Notes: a model not told the origin generated them from the letters alone. DNA of 36,754 nucleotides from an uncultured Eggerthellaceae bacterium (GCA_905234635.1 CAJOJB010000022.1:1-36754), one strand, 5' to 3'; numbered from the stretch's first letter, positions 26,728-36,249 are shown. Made by a program: numbers and translations.

Positions 26728-27354
26728 TTATGATTGGGCACGCCTAAACCCAGCGTCACTTTCCCCTGCACCACTCGCCCGCATACGGTCAAAACCCATA
26801 CGTACAAGGCCCAAACCATCTACATAAATATAGGCTGCCATTCCATACTTGCAGCGAAACATGCATTCTTCACACGGGTCTGAATCGCAATAGCAATAGG
26901 CGTCTTCGTCGGCAAAGGCGAAGGTTAGTGGCGAATACTTTTTGGGTGTCAGGTATTTAAGCTGGGTACCAGTAAATGTCTTGAGCGCAACCCATTCAAT
27001 TTTATAGGGCGCACCCATTTTAATATTCCACTTCACTTTGACGCAGTTAGCGTTAAAACCACCGCGGAATTGAAAGTCGAACGTGATGTCTTCTGGCAAG
27101 TCGCCCACGTCGAGCAGAGGCATGACTTCCATGGGTGTACCACACGCTGCACAGAAGGGCGCTTCCATGTTTTGGTAGGGCAATTCGACTATCTTCGAGC
27201 GCCCGTCCCCAGAATAGTCTATGTCAGCGCCGCTCGTTATACCCTGGTATACGTGCCCGCAATTTGGGCAACGGAAAAAGGGTAGATCCGCTTCAGTCAC
27301 ACGTGGCTTCCACGATGCCTTCGAACGAGTCGCTGAAAAAACTTGCTGCGACAT
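26728..27354 (-). CDS. Uncharacterised Cys-rich zinc-ribbon protein, possibly superoxide-reductase-like fold
   Basis: CPNCGH...CAACG zinc-ribbon pairs; C-terminal YKIEWVALKTFTGTQLKYLTPKKYSPLTFAFADEDAYCYCDSDPCEECMFRC. Starts 3 nt after the ligase stop. Confidence 0.7.
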   Translation of the reverse strand: MSQQVFSATRSKASWKPRVTEADLPFFRCPNCGHVYQGITSGADIDYSGDGRSKIVELPYQNMEAPFCAACGTPMEVMPLLDVGDLPEDITFDFQFRGGFNANCVKVKWNIKMGAPYKIEWVALKTFTGTQLKYLTPKKYSPLTFAFADEDAYCYCDSDPCEECMFRCKYGMAAYIYVDGLGLVRMGFDRMRASGAGESDAGFRRAQS

Positions 27355-27357
27355 GGG

Positions 27358-28995
27358 CTACTCCCCGTCTGTACGAGTCATACGGAACAACAATTCTTTG
27401 GCTAGCTCGTAGCGCTTAACCTTGCCTGTTGCAGTAAGAGGTATTTTATCAATGAATTCGAGGCGTTCGGGACGCAAACGCTTAGGTACACCGATGCTGT
27501 CCAAATAGGCAATAACTTCATCAAGTGTTGGCGGATTGCCACTTGGCACCACAAAGGTACAGATGCGTTCTCCCAGGCGTTCGTCGGGCATTCCGATGGT
27601 GGCGTGTTGGCCAATACCGGGGCACCCTGAAAGCAGTTCATCTATTTCATGCGCTGAAATATTCTTCCCACCGCGGATAATTATTTCTTTCTTACGCCCG
27701 TTAATACGTATGCGCCCCTGCTCGTCCATATAGCAAAGGTCGCCACTATAGAACCAACCTTCGTCATCAAGCGCTTTATTGGTGCGTTCTTCGTCGTCAA
27801 GATAGCCGACGAACATATGCGGCCCGCGCGATGCTTCTTCACCTTGCACGCCCGCAGGAACAACCTGGTGGTTTTCATCCACGACGCGCACTTCAATATG
27901 CTCATAGGGAATACCCGACCACGCACCATTCCATTCCACGCAGTGCTCGGGTGGTACATATATATGTGGGCAGCTTTCGGTCGACCCATAGGACTCGCAC
28001 AGCAAAACATCGTATTCGAAAGCATGCTGCACCAAGGCGGACGGCACGGGCGCTCCCCCGCATAAAAACAGGCGCAGACTCGGTACCCTGCGATCCGCTT
28101 GGTCCAATTCGGACAGCAGGTCATAGATAAATGGTGTGGCACCATGCGACCACGTGCAGCCATACTGGTTAATAAGATCCACGGCGTCTTTTGCCGAATA
28201 TTCCTGCTGAAGAACGGTGCTACCACCGAGCAACATAACCGAAATCATGCCATGGAAAAAGCCCGTGGCATGATTGAGCGGCGACGGCATCCACATCACG
28301 TCGTCGCTCGTTAAGCCCAAAGGAGAAAGATACGACCGTTCCGAAAAGAGAATCGTGTTGTGGGTGGTTAACACGAGCTTAGGAGGACCTGTGGTACCCG
28401 ACGTAGTAAGTATGCACGCCACGTCGTCGGAAGCAGATCCTGCAAGCCCTGTATATGGTTCATGACTTTCCAAAACCTGGGAAAGCACCGGATACGCTTC
28501 GTGTGCGGTCGGTATTTCACGGTCTACGAAGAGCACCGCCTTAAGCGTAGGAATCTGGTCTTCAATCCGCAGGAAAATATTTTCGACACTAATGCCGCGG
28601 TACGTAGTCGGGCAAATAAAGGCCGAAGTCTTGGCCTTATTCAAAGCATAGATAATTTCTGTTTCGCCACAGTTTATGGACAAGGGATACATGACCGCGC
28701 CAACCTTCAGGCAGGCAATATAGATGATACAAAACTCTGCCCACTTGGGCATTTGGAAGGAAACGACATCGCCTGTTTCTATACCTACTTCACGCAGCCA
28801 GGTAGCTAAACGTGCAGCTTTTTCATCTATTTCGGTGTAGGTATAACTCGAACCGCAATCATCGGTGATATAGGTTTTTGGGCCGTACTTGGCAGCGCTT
28901 GCACTCCAAGCATCGATAAGGGTTTCAGTCCCCCATAGACCCTTTTCGTAATAGTCCTGTTTAAGCTTCTCGTTTATTTTCAGGTTTTCAATCAC
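27358..28995 (-). CDS. AMP-forming acyl-CoA synthetase/ligase
   Basis: LTTSGTTGPPKLVLTTH P-loop-like motif, YGSTE, DEGWFYSGDLCYMDEQGRIRINGRKKEIIIRGGKNIS, PLTATGKVKRYEL. Confidence 0.93.
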   Translation of the reverse strand: MIENLKINEKLKQDYYEKGLWGTETLIDAWSASAAKYGPKTYITDDCGSSYTYTEIDEKAARLATWLREVGIETGDVVSFQMPKWAEFCIIYIACLKVGAVMYPLSINCGETEIIYALNKAKTSAFICPTTYRGISVENIFLRIEDQIPTLKAVLFVDREIPTAHEAYPVLSQVLESHEPYTGLAGSASDDVACILTTSGTTGPPKLVLTTHNTILFSERSYLSPLGLTSDDVMWMPSPLNHATGFFHGMISVMLLGGSTVLQQEYSAKDAVDLINQYGCTWSHGATPFIYDLLSELDQADRRVPSLRLFLCGGAPVPSALVQHAFEYDVLLCESYGSTESCPHIYVPPEHCVEWNGAWSGIPYEHIEVRVVDENHQVVPAGVQGEEASRGPHMFVGYLDDEERTNKALDDEGWFYSGDLCYMDEQGRIRINGRKKEIIIRGGKNISAHEIDELLSGCPGIGQHATIGMPDERLGERICTFVVPSGNPPTLDEVIAYLDSIGVPKRLRPERLEFIDKIPLTATGKVKRYELAKELLFRMTRTDGE

Positions 28996-29072
28996 GGTGT
29001 CTCTTTCGTAATAGAACCTGGTTTACCTTCCCGAGTGCTGAAACAGTAATCAGCATGCTTTTAGTGTACCGT

Positions 29073-29112
29073 GATATAAGAGCAACAATTTATAAATGTT
29101 GGCGCTTATATC
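29073..29112. repeat. 40-bp inverted repeat (GATATAAG...CTTATATC with inner AACA/TGTT and central ATTTATAAAT)
   Basis: GATATAAGAGCAACAATTTATAAATGTTGGCGCTTATATC read directly. Confidence 0.9.
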
Positions 29113-29211
29113 GCTCCAAAACTATTCAAAAATATTTTGCGCAGTTTTCGCATGCCAGATTTTGTCCACATCAACTCTTGCGTGCTCTTGATAAATTTTG
29201 CCCTACCTTTT

Positions 29212-29244
29212 TTAGTATTCTCTTCGTATACTAACAGGTATAAT
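29212..29244 (+). promoter_or_regulatory. Candidate LysR-gene promoter with perfect 7-bp dyad upstream of -10
   Basis: TTAGTAT-tctcttcgt-ATACTAA at 29212-29234, TATAAT at 29239-29244. Confidence 0.55.
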
Positions 29245-29316
29245 ACAGATTCAAGGGGGGCGCTTGTTAAGCCCTCAATGATGTATTGCTTATTTGTGGG
29301 GGAAACGGGTGATGTT

Positions 29317-30222
29317 GTGAATCTTGCTCAGTTGCAATACTTCTGCAAGCTCGCTGAACTTCAGCATTACACCAAAGCTGCCGAAGAGCTCTTCATTACC
29401 CAGCCCACCCTGTCCAATTCCATTTCCCGCCTTGAAGACGAATTGGGCGTTCCCCTTTTTGAACGTAAAGGGCGCAATGTTTACCTTACCAAGTACGGAC
29501 ACGAGTTTTATGACCATGCACGTGCAGCGCTTGAAACACTCGAACGCGGCACGCAGCTTGCTCAGGCTCAGGCAGGACAATTGGGTGGCACTATAGACAT
29601 CGGTGCCATTTATCCTATCCAGCGTGACTACCTGCCTTCGCTTATTCATGAATACCGAAATGCCTATGGTGACGGGCCTTCCATTAGTGTTCATCAGGGC
29701 CTCACCCTGCCTCTTGTCGCAGGTATAGAAGACGACACGTTCGACCTTGCCTTCGGTGCTTTTGTCCCTGGCAAGGAAGACAAACTTGCTTTTGAACTCG
29801 TGCTCTACCAAAAGCTCATCGTTATTGCGCACAGCAATAATCCCCTCGCGTCACAACGAGAAATTGACTTGGCAGACTTGCGGGGACAATACATTGTGTC
29901 CTATACCCTGGGGCGTCCCATTGGCAACGAAGTCGCTACCTTGCTTGCCGATGCCCATTTGTCGGCAAATGAAACTTGCGAAGATGAAATTACTCTTGCG
30001 TCCATGGTGCAAAGCAATAAGAATGCCGTCGGCTTAACCCTTGAAACCATTGGTCTTAGTTCCTTTGAAAACCTTGTGCGCATTAATTTAAGGGACGTGC
30101 CCGACAACTTCCATGGCGTGTATCTCATTTATAAAAAAGGCACCTACAAAACGCCTGCAACTCAGCACTTTATTGAAACAACACGCGCATTTACCTGGCC
30201 CATAGAAGAATCGGCAGAATAA
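29317..30222 (+). CDS. LysR-family transcriptional regulator
   Basis: VNLAQLQYFCKLAELQHYTKAAEELFITQPTLSNSISRLEDELGVPLFERKGRNVYLT HTH; GTG start proposed; the ORF track extends upstream to 29137. Confidence 0.93.
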   Translation: MNLAQLQYFCKLAELQHYTKAAEELFITQPTLSNSISRLEDELGVPLFERKGRNVYLTKYGHEFYDHARAALETLERGTQLAQAQAGQLGGTIDIGAIYPIQRDYLPSLIHEYRNAYGDGPSISVHQGLTLPLVAGIEDDTFDLAFGAFVPGKEDKLAFELVLYQKLIVIAHSNNPLASQREIDLADLRGQYIVSYTLGRPIGNEVATLLADAHLSANETCEDEITLASMVQSNKNAVGLTLETIGLSSFENLVRINLRDVPDNFHGVYLIYKKGTYKTPATQHFIETTRAFTWPIEESAE

Positions 30223-30245
30223 AGAAAGATTCTTATCGAGCTGTC

Positions 30246-31703
30246 TTAGGATGCAGTATCTTCCTGTATAGACTGCTGCTTCTTGAAGGCTTCTCGGTTC
30301 TGCGTAAATTCACGTTGCATAGCAGCTGAGCGTTCGTCTTCTTCTTGCTGACGCCGCTTGTTTTCCGCATAGTCGTTGCGAATCTTGGTATTGTCGGCAA
30401 GAAGCAGGTAGAGCACGATACCTGCGATAAGGCCAACACCGCCACCACGTGCAAGAATGAAACCAGCCATCATGCCTGCAATTCCTTGGTCGAGTTTGTC
30501 GCGCACAAGATCAAAGCAGATCTGCGCACAGACAAAGCCCTGGATGCAAAGCACAACAACCAAAATAGCGGCCGAAGCCGATGCAGCAGCTTCATAAATT
30601 GGATAGATAAACAGACCAACCACGGTAAAAATAATGTTTGTACCACTTCCGTCGTAAATTGAGTCCATCCCCTGGCGACCCGACTTCTTGTAGCGCTGAT
30701 ACGTTGCCACGCAGTACGGTGCAGAAAGCGGACCAGCCAGTGCCGGATAGGGCGCAAACAGGGCAAGAATAAAATTGCGGATGCCGCAGATAACATTGGT
30801 ACGGTTTGGATCAAATTCAATATATTCGTCGTCGCGCTGCGCCTGTTCACCGAGTTGTTGCACGGTAATAAAGTCGCCGTATGCAATAACCCAGGCGATA
30901 AGGGCAATGGGCAAAGCACTGATCCAAATGCTTGGTTCTGCCCAGCCAATAAAGAAGGGCGAAACCGTGGTAATAAGCAAACCGAAATCGGGCACTTTAA
31001 AAAGCTGTCCGGAAAATTCGTAGGCAAATTCCCCTGAAATACCCCCCGCTATAAAGAGGGCAAGCACCGCCCAGAGAAAGCTGTAGTTGCCCAATATCTG
31101 CAGCACACGATTACCTTCCATGTGCTTACGTACGCGCTGGCTAAACATGAGCAGGAAGACTACCGTAAGACCACAAAGACAACCGATAGTAACCGTATCG
31201 ACCGCACCGCCTTGCTGAAGACGTACATATACGGCGTTGACGCCAGCGCCCAATACGATGCCGCCCTTTACCGCAGGCGGAACTAAAGTATTAAGGCGCT
31301 TCGATAAACCGGTGAGTCCCAGCACAATAAAGAGCACAGCTAGTTCAAGCTGAACCGCCGTAAGCGCCTGAAGGCGCACCGCTCCTTCCGGGAAGCCTTC
31401 CAAATAGACAATAACAATAGCCATGGCAGGGGTAATCCAACCACAGATAGAAGGTTCGCCAAGCAACCAATTAAGCATGTACATCATAGTTTCGAGCACG
31501 ACCAAAGCCCAGGCAACTTCAGGATCAAGCCCCAAAGTAACGGTAAGCACAGCTAAGGCACCATAGCTGGTACAGGCATTCATAAGGCCCGTGACAATTT
31601 CAGGCGGGGAGATTTTGAAATGGATGAAGGGTAAGCGAATGCGTAATAAACCGAAAGGAATATAGGGTTGAATACCGCCATCGGTACGCTTCATAAAAGC
31701 CAT
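30246..31703 (-). CDS. Polytopic permease, NCS2/xanthine-uracil-permease-like
   Basis: About 12 hydrophobic segments; GLMNACTSYGALAVLTVTLGL, PPAVKGGIVLGAGVNAV; likely start MAFMKRTDGG. Confidence 0.6.
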   Translation of the reverse strand: MAFMKRTDGGIQPYIPFGLLRIRLPFIHFKISPPEIVTGLMNACTSYGALAVLTVTLGLDPEVAWALVVLETMMYMLNWLLGEPSICGWITPAMAIVIVYLEGFPEGAVRLQALTAVQLELAVLFIVLGLTGLSKRLNTLVPPAVKGGIVLGAGVNAVYVRLQQGGAVDTVTIGCLCGLTVVFLLMFSQRVRKHMEGNRVLQILGNYSFLWAVLALFIAGGISGEFAYEFSGQLFKVPDFGLLITTVSPFFIGWAEPSIWISALPIALIAWVIAYGDFITVQQLGEQAQRDDEYIEFDPNRTNVICGIRNFILALFAPYPALAGPLSAPYCVATYQRYKKSGRQGMDSIYDGSGTNIIFTVVGLFIYPIYEAAASASAAILVVVLCIQGFVCAQICFDLVRDKLDQGIAGMMAGFILARGGGVGLIAGIVLYLLLADNTKIRNDYAENKRRQQEEDERSAAMQREFTQNREAFKKQQSIQEDTAS

Positions 31704-31867
31704 GACTTGCCCTTTCACGCTCTTAAAAACTGCCCCGAATTCTGAGCATGTAAGAAAATGTACTTCGCAGAGCATGCGTTTCAATGGACAGATTTTTAAT
31801 TCTGTGGGATTACAAGTCTATCATCTGCTTTTATTTCAAAAAATAATCAAACAGCGCAAAAAGTATC

Positions 31868-31934
31868 ACGAACAACAATTGGAATATTGAAGACGGCCGA
31901 CATAGTATGGTTGCTGGAGTGTAGTGTTGTTCGT
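31868..31934. repeat. Perfect 10-bp inverted repeat ACGAACAACA / TGTTGTTCGT upstream of the MFS gene
   Basis: ACGAACAACA at 31868-31877 and TGTTGTTCGT at 31925-31934. Confidence 0.9.
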
Positions 31935-32010
31935 TTTGACATGTACAACCAGGGCATGTACGGCTAACAGTTCACTTCAGAGGAATCATTTTTTAATCAA
32001 GGAGGACAAA

Positions 32011-33369
32011 GTGAGTGCTGTAGAACATGCGAAGAAATACTTGTTCGCTATTGTCACGGTATATATGTGCTACCTGACACATGGCGTTCAAGCTATTATC
32101 TTCAGCCAAAACCAGGTCGACTTTTATACCCAATGGGGCTTCACCGACCACGCCTTAGGTGCCGCTGCTGTTTCCACGGCAATTGTGTGGACTGGTGTTG
32201 GTAAGTTCATTTCCGTATGGGCCGGCGGTGAACTTTCCGACCGCATTGGACGTAAGATTCCCGCTGTCCTGGGTGGCGTCCTTTACATTATTTCATTCAT
32301 TATCATGCTGACCACCACCAATGCCACGGTTGCTGCCGTTGCCGGTTTCCTTACCGGTGTAGCCACTTCTGGTTTCTGGGATGGTTCTTTGTATCCGGCA
32401 ATTGCTGAAGCTAACCCTCGTCAGTCTGGTGCAACCACTATTGGCATCAAGGCCGTTATTTCGGTTGCGGGCATCATCTACCCCATCTTTGCTGCCCTGA
32501 ACGCAAACCATGTATATGACAAAGCTACCGAAACTATTGTTACTACCGCAAACACAGGCGACTGGCACATTAACATCTGGATTGCCATTGTTCTTTCGGT
32601 TATAGCAACCATACTCGCCATTATTACGCCGTTCATCTACGACGACAAGCGCAAGCAGGTTGGCGAAGACGCTGAAGGCAAGGCTGCTGCCAAGAATGCT
32701 GCTGAAGCTGAAATTCAGGCCGCACGCGATGCCATGCTTCAAAAGCCCAGCTTTGGCGTTCAAGCAGTTACCTTGCTCTATGGTTTTGTCATCATGTTTA
32801 TCATGTATGGTGCTCAGCAGTACTCCAAGCAGTTTGGCCAGGCTCACCTAGGCCTCGACCCGGTTGCTGCTGCTGGTATGACCTCCATTTATACCGCTGC
32901 TTCCCTTGCCGCTGTGCTCTTCTGGGCCTTCATGATGGGCAAGCTTCGTTGGAATCCCACTAAGGTTATCCTTATCGACTCCATTATTGCTATCTGTGGT
33001 CTGGGCATCGTGCTTTTGGCTCTGCCTCTGGGCATTGGTGCTGGTGCGGTGTATGTTGGCATCGCTCTGCTGGGCTTCGGCGCAGCTGGTGGCATGCTGC
33101 AAACTGGTGTTACCCAACGCCAGCTGTACTGCCCTGGCCCCCGTGGTCGCAACGTTGGTATGTACTACACCTTCATGGGTGCTGCTTCGGTATTCCTGCC
33201 GGGTATCGTAGGTGCCATGACTGCCGCCACGGGCGAAGCAAACGCGGTTTGGGTCATGATGATCCTCCTGCTTGCTGCAGCAGTTCTTTCCTTGCTCATG
33301 GCATTCTATCTGGTTGGCCAATTCAAGAAGCAATTCGGCTACAGCGCCATGGCCAAGATGCAGGACTAA
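32011..33369 (+). CDS. MFS transporter
   Basis: GELSDRIGRKIPAVLGG MFS motif; GTG start with AAGGAGG upstream; 12-TM pattern. Confidence 0.88.
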   Translation: MSAVEHAKKYLFAIVTVYMCYLTHGVQAIIFSQNQVDFYTQWGFTDHALGAAAVSTAIVWTGVGKFISVWAGGELSDRIGRKIPAVLGGVLYIISFIIMLTTTNATVAAVAGFLTGVATSGFWDGSLYPAIAEANPRQSGATTIGIKAVISVAGIIYPIFAALNANHVYDKATETIVTTANTGDWHINIWIAIVLSVIATILAIITPFIYDDKRKQVGEDAEGKAAAKNAAEAEIQAARDAMLQKPSFGVQAVTLLYGFVIMFIMYGAQQYSKQFGQAHLGLDPVAAAGMTSIYTAASLAAVLFWAFMMGKLRWNPTKVILIDSIIAICGLGIVLLALPLGIGAGAVYVGIALLGFGAAGGMLQTGVTQRQLYCPGPRGRNVGMYYTFMGAASVFLPGIVGAMTAATGEANAVWVMMILLLAAAVLSLLMAFYLVGQFKKQFGYSAMAKMQD

Positions 33370-33430
33370 CTCTTACAAAACATATTCATGTGCAAGCTAT
33401 CTCCCCCTATATAAGCTTGACACATGCAAG

Positions 33431-33456
33431 CGACCCCGCCCACACAGGCGGGGTCG
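33431..33456. terminator. Strong GC hairpin downstream of the MFS gene
   Basis: CGACCCCGCC-CACACA-GGCGGGGTCG; only a weak T tract (TTCAT). Confidence 0.65.
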
Positions 33457-33593
33457 TTCATAAAAAGCAAGTATTTACAGAAGCCGAGTTATGAGCCAAA
33501 GCGTTCAAATAAAGAAATAGAGACAATTCTGTGCCGCAAAGATAAAGCAATAGAGAACTTGCTATTATTAAATACGTAAGATGAAAGAAAGGC

Positions 33594-34103
33594 ATGAGCA
33601 TGAACATAAACTTCCGCTTTGCAACAGCCGAAGATACCGCGCTTATTCTTAAGTTTATTCGTAAATTCGATCAATTCCAGCACAACATGGATACGGTCAC
33701 TGCTACGGAAGAATCACTCAAGAAATGGTTTTTTGAAGAAGGGAAAGCAGAAGCCCTCTTTGCGCTCGACGGGGACAAAGAAATAGGTTTTGTGCTCTGC
33801 AACCATAGCTTTTCTGCCCATCAGGGGAAGCCAGCACTGTTCCTTGAATGCTTCTTTATCGAAGAAGAATATCGTGGGCAGGGCATTGGCGCGGCGCTTA
33901 TTCGCAAGGTTGCCCAGACATGCATCGAACGCGGCTGGGTGCGCGTGGAATGCAATAGCCCCGACTGGAATGCCGCAAGTGTTAAGTTCTACAACCACCT
34001 TGGTTTTGAAGAAATGAATGGCTGGACGGTATATCGCATTGACGGCGAAGCTCTCGATGCTCTTGCAAATGGAAAGAAGCTCGACTACAACGAAGAAATC
34101 TAG
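33594..34103 (+). CDS. GNAT-family N-acetyltransferase
   Basis: FLECFFIEEEYRGQGIGAALIRKVAQTCIERGWVRVECNSPDWNAASVKFYNHLGFEEM. Confidence 0.9.
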   Translation: MSMNINFRFATAEDTALILKFIRKFDQFQHNMDTVTATEESLKKWFFEEGKAEALFALDGDKEIGFVLCNHSFSAHQGKPALFLECFFIEEEYRGQGIGAALIRKVAQTCIERGWVRVECNSPDWNAASVKFYNHLGFEEMNGWTVYRIDGEALDALANGKKLDYNEEI

Positions 34104-34116
34104 GCAGGGCACGAAC

Positions 34117-35289
34117 TTATTGCCCCGCACCTTCTTCACGCGCGTAACGCTCGAGGAGTAATGGAGCGGCAATGCGCACCATAATCTGATCGGTGCCTTC
34201 AGCAATCTGGTTTCCGCGGCAATCTTGCCACATCCAACTCACGCGTTCACTTTCGGTATAGCCACGCCCGCCAAAAATCTGAAGCGCGTCGCTTACCACT
34301 TCGGTTGCCGCGGCGGGTACATAGCGCTTCATCAACGCCACCGAAAGACGCTTACCTTCCGCGCTGTGGTCAAGATCCCACGCAGCCCGATAAACCATAT
34401 TGCGCATATTAACGAGCTTCACTTCCATGTCCACAAGCATTTGCTCGATTTGCTGGAAGCTCCCGATATTGGTACCAAAAGCCATGCGAGTATTTGCATG
34501 TGCCACCGCGTCTTCCATGGCAGCCTGCGCCATACCAAGCGACTGCGCACACACCATCAAGCGCCCCACTTCAAGAATATGAAAGAGTTGGGGGAAGCCC
34601 GCACGCGCGGAGTTTTCAAGCTTTTGCGCAGGGTCAAGCACCACTTTTTCAAAAATAACGTCGGAAAATGGCAGGATCTTCTGTCCAATTTTGTCGATGG
34701 GATACGCGCTAATACCGGGGGTGTTCAGGGGCACAAGCCAGAATGAAAGTGCCGGATAGCGCCCTTCTGGTGCTGTTTTATCGATTGCGGCCACCATAAT
34801 CGATGGAGCGAATTCACCGTTCACGACAAAGGTCTTGCGACCATCAAGGACAAGCCTGCCCCCCTCTTCGTAAACAACGGTTTCCATTCCCATGGTGTCG
34901 CTGCCAGCCCCCGGTTCAGAAATCGCCAAGGAAAAGGCCAAGCGCCCCGATGCTCGGTACGCTTCTTCAATAGGAGCAATTTGGCTCGAGGCGGCAAATT
35001 CGCGCATGATAAGAAGGTTCAGTAAATCGTTACCGAAGGGAAGCGAAATGCCTGCGCTGCGGGAAAGCTCTTCCATGATAAGTGCTTGGGTGAGGAAGGC
35101 CCCTGTTGCAGCGTGGTCGCCATTTTCGGGAAAACTATAAAACAGGTCGGCTATCTGTTTGCAGACGTCGTCGGGCAAGCCTCGTTCGCGCTGCCAGCTG
35201 AGCACTTCGTCGTGCGAAAACAAACGCTCACCAAGCCCGCGAAACGTGCGCACCATTTCCCTTTGTCTTTCAGAAATTTGATAATCCAT
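34117..35289 (-). CDS. Acyl-CoA dehydrogenase family protein (second)
   Basis: LAISEPGAGSDTMGMETVVYEEGGRLVLDGRKTFVVNG; FGTNIGSFQQIEQMLVDMEV; QIAEGTDQIMVRI. Confidence 0.92.
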   Translation of the reverse strand: MDYQISERQREMVRTFRGLGERLFSHDEVLSWQRERGLPDDVCKQIADLFYSFPENGDHAATGAFLTQALIMEELSRSAGISLPFGNDLLNLLIMREFAASSQIAPIEEAYRASGRLAFSLAISEPGAGSDTMGMETVVYEEGGRLVLDGRKTFVVNGEFAPSIMVAAIDKTAPEGRYPALSFWLVPLNTPGISAYPIDKIGQKILPFSDVIFEKVVLDPAQKLENSARAGFPQLFHILEVGRLMVCAQSLGMAQAAMEDAVAHANTRMAFGTNIGSFQQIEQMLVDMEVKLVNMRNMVYRAAWDLDHSAEGKRLSVALMKRYVPAAATEVVSDALQIFGGRGYTESERVSWMWQDCRGNQIAEGTDQIMVRIAAPLLLERYAREEGAGQ

Positions 35290-35331
35290 GTCTCCCATTA
35301 TCATAAAAGAAGTCATGCGAAAACAGCAGTC

Positions 35332-36210
35332 TTAGTCGGCAAATAGCTGGTGTTTTATCTCTTCGATAGGCATGTCCACGTTATACCAAATTTTTTCGCC
35401 CGCTGCGGCCTGCTCTATCATCATGCCCAGACCAGAAATTGTCGTGCACCCCTTTGCCTTGGCGTCCTTGATAAGCTGTGTTTCACGCGGATTATAGATG
35501 GCATCGGCCACGACCATGCCCTCTTTAATAAGGGCGCTTTCAACAGGAGTGTCGGTACAGTCGATGCCCATGCCTACGCTTGTGGCATTCACGAGGATAT
35601 CGGCAGCGGCAATACAAGTTGCGAGGTCGTCCGTATTGTTCATGTCGTGCAAAACTACCTGGCAGCCCGTCTTGGCTACCACACGGTCTATGAGCCCCTG
35701 CGCCTTCAGATAGCTCTTACCACCTGCGCGCGCAAACACATCGATATGACCAACGCCGTCAAGCGCCACCTGTACTAAAATAGCACTTCCCGCTCCACCG
35801 GGGCCAAGTAATACCATCCGCTTACCTGCTGCTTCAACGCCATGCTTGGCAAGGTTTGCCATAAAGCCCACCCCGTCGGTGTTGTAGCCGATGGCCTTGC
35901 CATCGACGCACTTCACGACATTAACCGCCCCCATAAGCTCGGCTGCATCGTCGAGCCCATCGAGATATTGAATAATATCCTGCTTGCAGGGCATGGTTAC
36001 ATTGCATCCATCCCAACTATCCATCGCCTTAAGGGCAGCGACAGTCGCGCCCAGACCGTCGGCTTCTACATCGAAGCACAGATACACGGCGTCAATGCCC
36101 AAAAGCTCGAAAGAAAGATTGTGCGTTGCAGGCGACATAGAATGGCTGGTTGGTTTGCCTATCAAACCGATAAGACGGGTATGCCCACTAATGCGATTCG
36201 CTTCTGGCAT
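35332..36210 (-). CDS. Shikimate/quinate 5-dehydrogenase family (YdiB/AroE-type)
   Basis: LIGLIGKPTSHSMSP, GCNVTMPCKQDI, GYNTDGVGF, GPGGAGSAI, ADILVNATSVGMG, GMMIEQAAAGEKIW. Confidence 0.9.
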   Translation of the reverse strand: MPEANRISGHTRLIGLIGKPTSHSMSPATHNLSFELLGIDAVYLCFDVEADGLGATVAALKAMDSWDGCNVTMPCKQDIIQYLDGLDDAAELMGAVNVVKCVDGKAIGYNTDGVGFMANLAKHGVEAAGKRMVLLGPGGAGSAILVQVALDGVGHIDVFARAGGKSYLKAQGLIDRVVAKTGCQVVLHDMNNTDDLATCIAAADILVNATSVGMGIDCTDTPVESALIKEGMVVADAIYNPRETQLIKDAKAKGCTTISGLGMMIEQAAAGEKIWYNVDMPIEEIKHQLFAD

Positions 36211-36249
36211 ATGATTCCTCCTTATGCCGCCTCGGTTCTTAAGAGTATC

